From the NCBI GenBank assembly GCA_023667845.1, contig JAMPIU010000144.1, positions 1 to 64,000 of the forward strand: a stretch of 64,000 nucleotides of DNA, read 5' to 3'. Origin of the DNA: Dehalobacter sp. Its GTDB lineage: Bacteria; Bacillota; Desulfitobacteriia; Desulfitobacteriales; Syntrophobotulaceae. The first letter of the stretch is position 1; each line of letters opens with the position of its first letter. The notes beneath the pieces were generated by a model. That model did not search any database. It was given only the letters and a program-made list of their open reading frames with translations, and was not told the origin of the DNA. The position numbers and the translations under genes were made by a program. Positions 60,570 through 64,000 of the stretch are shown piece after piece.

Positions 60570-62501
60570 ATGATCATGCTAAATGTAACCTTAAAGGATG
60601 GTTCGGTTCGTCAAGTGGAACAGGGTTCAACGGTTCTGGAATTGGCTGCTTCTATTTCTCAGGGTCTGGCCAGGGTTGCTGTTGCAGGCAAGGTGGACGG
60701 GGAGGTCAAAGACCTCTCGTTTCCGATAGAAGAGCATGCTAACGTAGAAATACTTACGCTTGATAATGAAGAGGGGCTGGAAGTAATGCGCCATTCAGCT
60801 TCCCACCTTTTGGCTCAGGCTGTGAAGAATCTTTTCCCGGGAACCATTCTGGGTATCGGTCCCGCGATTGCCAATGGTTTTTACTATGACTTTGACTCTG
60901 AATACACTTTCACACCTGAGGATTTAGGCAAGATCGAAGAGGAGATGCGCAAACTGGCCAAGAACGATTATCAGTTTGAACGCCGTGAGGTTACCCGTGA
61001 AGAAGCGATTGACTATTTCCAAAATAAAGGGGAAAAATACAAAGTAGAATTGATTAATGATCTCCCCAAAGATGCCAGAATATCCATGTACACGCAGGGG
61101 GATTTTACAGACCTCTGTGCCGGACCGCATGTTCCCGGAACAAAGGTATTGAAGGCCTTCAAATTGCAGAGCCTCGCTGGTGCATACTGGCGCGGCAGCG
61201 AGAAGAACAAAATGCTTCAGAGAATTTACGGTTTAGCTTTTGCCAAGACCTCTGATCTTGAGGATTATTTATTTAAGCTGGAAGAAGCCAAAAGGCGTGA
61301 CCACCGGAAGCTTGGGATGGAGCTTGACCTTTTCAGTCTGCACGATGAAGGTCCTGGCTTTCCGTTCTTTCATCCGAAGGGTATGGTCTTAAGGAATACG
61401 CTGGAAGATTTCTGGCGCAGAGAGCACCAGAAAAGAGGCTATGTCGAGATCAGAACGCCTATCATTTTGAATACAGCTCTCTGGCAGCAGTCCGGGCACT
61501 GGGATCATTATAAGGAGAACATGTATTTCACCAAAATAGACAATGAGGACTATGCCGTTAAACCGATGAACTGTCCCGGCGGTATGATTATGTACAAGAC
61601 GAAACTGCGCAGCTATCGGGACCTGCCGATCCGCTGCGGAGAGCTAGGTCTGGTGCACAGGCATGAACTATCGGGTGCTCTGCATGGTTTGTTGAGAGTA
61701 AGAAACTTTACACAGGATGATGCCCATATTTTTATGCTGCCGTCCCAGATCAAAGATGAGATCATTGGGGTCATTAATTTAGTTGATTATTTTTATAAAA
61801 TATTTGGCTTTGCGTACCATGTTGAGCTTTCCACCCGGCCGGAGGATTCCATGGGCTCGGATCAGGATTGGGAAATGGCGACGAATGCCCTAAGAGATGC
61901 TTTAGAGGCCAAAGGGATGGATTACAAAATTAATCCTGGTGATGGAGCCTTCTACGGACCGAAAATTGATTTTCACCTGAAGGATTGTCTCGACAGAACC
62001 TGGCAGTGCGGAACCATCCAGTTGGATTTCCAGATGCCGGAGCGGTTCGACCTGACCTACATTGGGGAAGACGGGGATAAGCACCGTCCTGTTATGATCC
62101 ACAGGGTTGTTTACGGAAGTATCGAGCGTTTTATTGCACTTCTGACCGAGCAGTACGCCGGCGCTTTCCCTGTTTGGCTTTCGCCTGAGCAGGTGCGCAT
62201 TCTGCCGATCAGTGACAAGCACAGCGCCTATGCTGAAAAAGTCAAGGGGCTGCTTATGGATCGGGATATCCGCACCGCGCTTGATGAACGCCGGGAGAAA
62301 ATCAACTATAAGATCAGGGAAGTACAGACAGATAAAATACCTTTTGCTTTGGTCGTCGGAGATAAGGAAGCCGAAGAGGGTACGGTATCCGTCCGTCGTT
62401 ATGGAGAGCAGAAGACCAGCGTCATGGAATTGGAAGATTTTATTTCCTTGATTCAGGACGAAATAAGTACCAAAAAAATTTCGGCAGGCAATCAGGCTTG
62501 A
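60570..62501 (+). CDS. thrS: Threonyl-tRNA synthetase
   Basis: 643 residues, full length. TGS domain at the N-terminus (NVTLKDGSVRQVEQGST), second additional domain with HSASHLLAQAV and CAGPHVPGT editing motifs, class II catalytic core with KPMNCPGGM (Zn Cys), LRVRNFTQDDAHIF and HRVVYGSIERF, and an anticodon-binding domain from ~535 (VRILPISDKHSAYAEKV). Two in-frame ATGs (60570, 60576) follow GGGAG; the first is used. Confidence 0.97.
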   Translation: MIMLNVTLKDGSVRQVEQGSTVLELAASISQGLARVAVAGKVDGEVKDLSFPIEEHANVEILTLDNEEGLEVMRHSASHLLAQAVKNLFPGTILGIGPAIANGFYYDFDSEYTFTPEDLGKIEEEMRKLAKNDYQFERREVTREEAIDYFQNKGEKYKVELINDLPKDARISMYTQGDFTDLCAGPHVPGTKVLKAFKLQSLAGAYWRGSEKNKMLQRIYGLAFAKTSDLEDYLFKLEEAKRRDHRKLGMELDLFSLHDEGPGFPFFHPKGMVLRNTLEDFWRREHQKRGYVEIRTPIILNTALWQQSGHWDHYKENMYFTKIDNEDYAVKPMNCPGGMIMYKTKLRSYRDLPIRCGELGLVHRHELSGALHGLLRVRNFTQDDAHIFMLPSQIKDEIIGVINLVDYFYKIFGFAYHVELSTRPEDSMGSDQDWEMATNALRDALEAKGMDYKINPGDGAFYGPKIDFHLKDCLDRTWQCGTIQLDFQMPERFDLTYIGEDGDKHRPVMIHRVVYGSIERFIALLTEQYAGAFPVWLSPEQVRILPISDKHSAYAEKVKGLLMDRDIRTALDERREKINYKIREVQTDKIPFALVVGDKEAEEGTVSVRRYGEQKTSVMELEDFISLIQDEISTKKISAGNQA

Positions 62502-62554
62502 ACACTGGATTGACCAGCGGAAAACAATACAAATTCCGGAGAGTGGTGGGTAAC

Positions 62555-63502
62555 TTGACTGAGAAAAAGAATTGGAATGAGTTGAAGTCAGGAGAGTCTT
62601 TGGTTGCATTTTTCTTGATTCGCAGGGTTGAAACGAAGACTACGGCTGGCGGAAACCGGTATCTTGATATCGTCTTAGGTGACGCCGGCGGGGAAATAAC
62701 CGCAAGGATGTGGGACTGCAAGCAGGAAGATGAAACACTGTATCAAAGCAACATGCTTGTAAAGATCAAAGGCAGTATGGCGGAATGGCAAGGCAAGAAA
62801 CAAGTTAAGATCGATAAAATCCGTGCAGTTGTTGAGGACGATCAAGTTGACATTAATGCGTTTATACCTGTGGCGCCGTATAGTCCAGAAGCAATGTACG
62901 CTGAGCTTCTGCAATACCTCGCCGGGATGGAGAATGTCAAAATAAGAGAAACCGTTCAGCTTCTTCTGACGGAAGCCGGAGAGAAACTGCTGATTCATCC
63001 GGCTGCTGTGCAGAATCATCATGCCTTAAGGTCGGGACTGCTGTATCATACGCTGACAATGCTTAAAGCTGGAGAAAAACTAGCGGATGTCTATACTTTC
63101 CTGGATAAAGATCTTCTTTATGCCGGGATCATGCTGCACGATGTTGCCAAGCTTGATGAAATTGATGCCAACGCCCTCGGGATTGCTACGGAGTATACTG
63201 TTGAGGGGCAGCTGTTAGGCCATATTGTTCAAGGAATCAAGAAAATTGAAAAGGCTGCAGACAAAGTGGGTCTCGATGAGGAGACCAGTCTCCTTCTTCA
63301 GCATATGCTGCTTTCGCACCATTATGAGCCGGAATTTGGCAGTCCCAAGAGACCGATGTTTCCGGAGGCAGAAATCCTTCATTATCTGGATATCATTGAC
63401 GCCAGGATGTTTGATATGGAGAAAGCCCTGAATGAAACCGAGCCGGGATATTTTACGGATAGGCTCTGGACGCTCAATAACAGAAGGTTATACAAGAGGT
63501 GA
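62555..63502 (+). CDS. yhaM: YhaM-like 3'-5' exoribonuclease (OB fold plus HD domain)
   Basis: 315 residues, as in Bacillus YhaM (314). An N-terminal OB fold (~10-100, FFLIRRVETKTTAGGNRYLD, LGDAGGEITARMWDC) is followed by an HD domain with HHALRSGLLYHTLTML and AGIMLHDVAKLDEI and later HHYEPEFGSPKRPMFPEAE. TTG at 62555 after GGTGGG is preferred by length; an earlier TTG at 62498 would overlap thrS. Confidence 0.86.
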   Translation: MTEKKNWNELKSGESLVAFFLIRRVETKTTAGGNRYLDIVLGDAGGEITARMWDCKQEDETLYQSNMLVKIKGSMAEWQGKKQVKIDKIRAVVEDDQVDINAFIPVAPYSPEAMYAELLQYLAGMENVKIRETVQLLLTEAGEKLLIHPAAVQNHHALRSGLLYHTLTMLKAGEKLADVYTFLDKDLLYAGIMLHDVAKLDEIDANALGIATEYTVEGQLLGHIVQGIKKIEKAADKVGLDEETSLLLQHMLLSHHYEPEFGSPKRPMFPEAEILHYLDIIDARMFDMEKALNETEPGYFTDRLWTLNNRRLYKR

Positions 63503-63506
63503 AAAA

Positions 63507-64000
63507 ATGTCAAAAAGAAATGCAGTGAAAATATGGGGAAAGATGCTTTGTTTGCTTGTTATAGCCTTTTTGTTGCTGACTGGCTGCGGGATTCTGGGAG
63601 GCGGCGGTCAGGACGTACCTTCGGATGACTCGGGAAACTACGCGATCAAGGTCGGACTGATTACCGGCCAGGACGGAATCGAGGATATTTATTCTGAAAA
63701 AGCCTGGGAAGGACTGCAAAAGGCACAACAGGAACTAAACGCCGGGGTCGGCTATGTTAAGGTCAAGAATGATAAAGACTATCCGTCGGGGCTTGCCGAG
63801 CTTAAATCCCAGGACTGTCAGGTCATATTTACCATAGGTTCCGCTGCCGTTCCGGCAACCCTGGAAGCGGCAGAAAAAAACCCTAAAATCACCTATGTCT
63901 GTCTGGACAGCACGATCGAGGGGACCATACCTGACAATGTTCTGGCCGTGTCCTATAGAGTAGAGGAAGCTGCTTTTCTGGCAGGGTATCTGGCGGCAAA
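63507..64000 (+). CDS. BMP family ABC-transporter lipoprotein, 5' part
   Basis: Open to the window end (164 codons seen). A signal peptide with lipobox LLLTGCG (Cys ~27) leads into a periplasmic-binding fold: KVGLITGQDGIEDIYSEKAW, VIFTIGSAAVPATLEAAE and VCLDSTIEGTIPDNVLAVSY, then EEAAFLAGYLAA, all of the Med/PnrA (BMP) family that binds nucleosides. AGAGGTGA precedes the ATG. Truncated by the window edge. Confidence 0.85.
   Translation, partial: MSKRNAVKIWGKMLCLLVIAFLLLTGCGILGGGGQDVPSDDSGNYAIKVGLITGQDGIEDIYSEKAWEGLQKAQQELNAGVGYVKVKNDKDYPSGLAELKSQDCQVIFTIGSAAVPATLEAAEKNPKITYVCLDSTIEGTIPDNVLAVSYRVEEAAFLAGYLAA

Overview
The window looks like the chromosome of an anaerobic, endospore-forming, organohalide-respiring Firmicute of the Desulfitobacterium/Dehalobacter group (Peptococcaceae sensu lato). 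This is inferred from gene content: a reductive dehalogenase operon with a Crp/Fnr regulator, T-box leaders, a ytxC-thrS pair, a short class-III Orn/Lys/Arg decarboxylase next to speE, and a clostridial-type nif operon with nifI1-nifI2. No database search was possible; all identities come from reading motifs and recalling families.

Layout. 1-2.9 kb: the 3' part of a 5S rRNA followed by two degenerate 5S-like units, one of them split by a complete IS66-family element (tnpA-tnpB-tnpC). 2.9-9.4 kb: an L,D-transpeptidase, a 55-codon Cys/Gln-rich peptide, then a serine T-box leader and serC-serA-DUF1015, an M20 peptidase and a small membrane protein. 9.5-12.8 kb: a GT2 glycosyltransferase, seven tRNA genes (Val, Asp, Phe, Gly, Cys, Leu, Val) and about 1 kb of decayed, repeat-bearing DNA. 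12.8-35.3 kb: an accessory region with an AcoR-like sigma-54 activator, a decayed chemoreceptor gene, a Crp/Fnr regulator, and a co-directional run of about 19 kb: rdhA-rdhB-rdhC, an amidohydrolase/decarboxylase, a NifX-like protein, a molybdenum aldehyde-oxidoreductase-type hydroxylase, an FAD/Fe-S/CCG fusion protein, several small redox and maturation proteins, XdhC, a methyltransferase, a soluble chemoreceptor, a radical SAM protein, a molybdopterin-binding protein, a CoA ligase, a nucleotidyltransferase-HD fusion and a histidine phosphatase. 35.7-39.4 kb: a GH84 glycosidase and a convergent DUF2334/FG-GAP surface protein. 39.5-50.8 kb: a full Mo-nitrogenase operon, nifI1-nifI2-nifH-nifD-nifK-nifX-fdx-nifE-nifN-nifB-(AnfO-like)-nifV, behind a leader with two terminator hairpins. 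50.9-64 kb: GNAT acetyltransferase, polyamine genes, a diguanylate cyclase, a cyclase-family hydrolase, an ArsR repressor, a YkvI-type transporter, ytxC, T-box-thrS, a YhaM-like nuclease and the start of a BMP-family lipoprotein gene. Three copies of a GC-rich inverted-repeat element lie between 54 and 57.3 kb.

How parts fit together. The rdh operon would encode a Tat-exported corrinoid/Fe-S reductase (RdhA), its membrane anchor (RdhB) and a flavin-binding membrane protein (RdhC). The genes directly downstream look like a molybdenum-hydroxylase system with its own cofactor maturation (XdhC, MobA/MocA-like transferase, MoeA-like protein) and an electron-carrier chain ending in a heterodisulfide-reductase-like CCG module. 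I recall a similar set in Desulfovibrio (the DVU_1551-1559 families, including TrsM and TrsS), whose substrate is, to my knowledge, not established. Its coupling here to a dehalogenase and a decarboxylase-type amidohydrolase is the most interesting feature of the window. Decayed remnants of a chemoreceptor gene and of a sigma-54 activator lie in the same region, which suggests that it was assembled and rearranged fairly recently.
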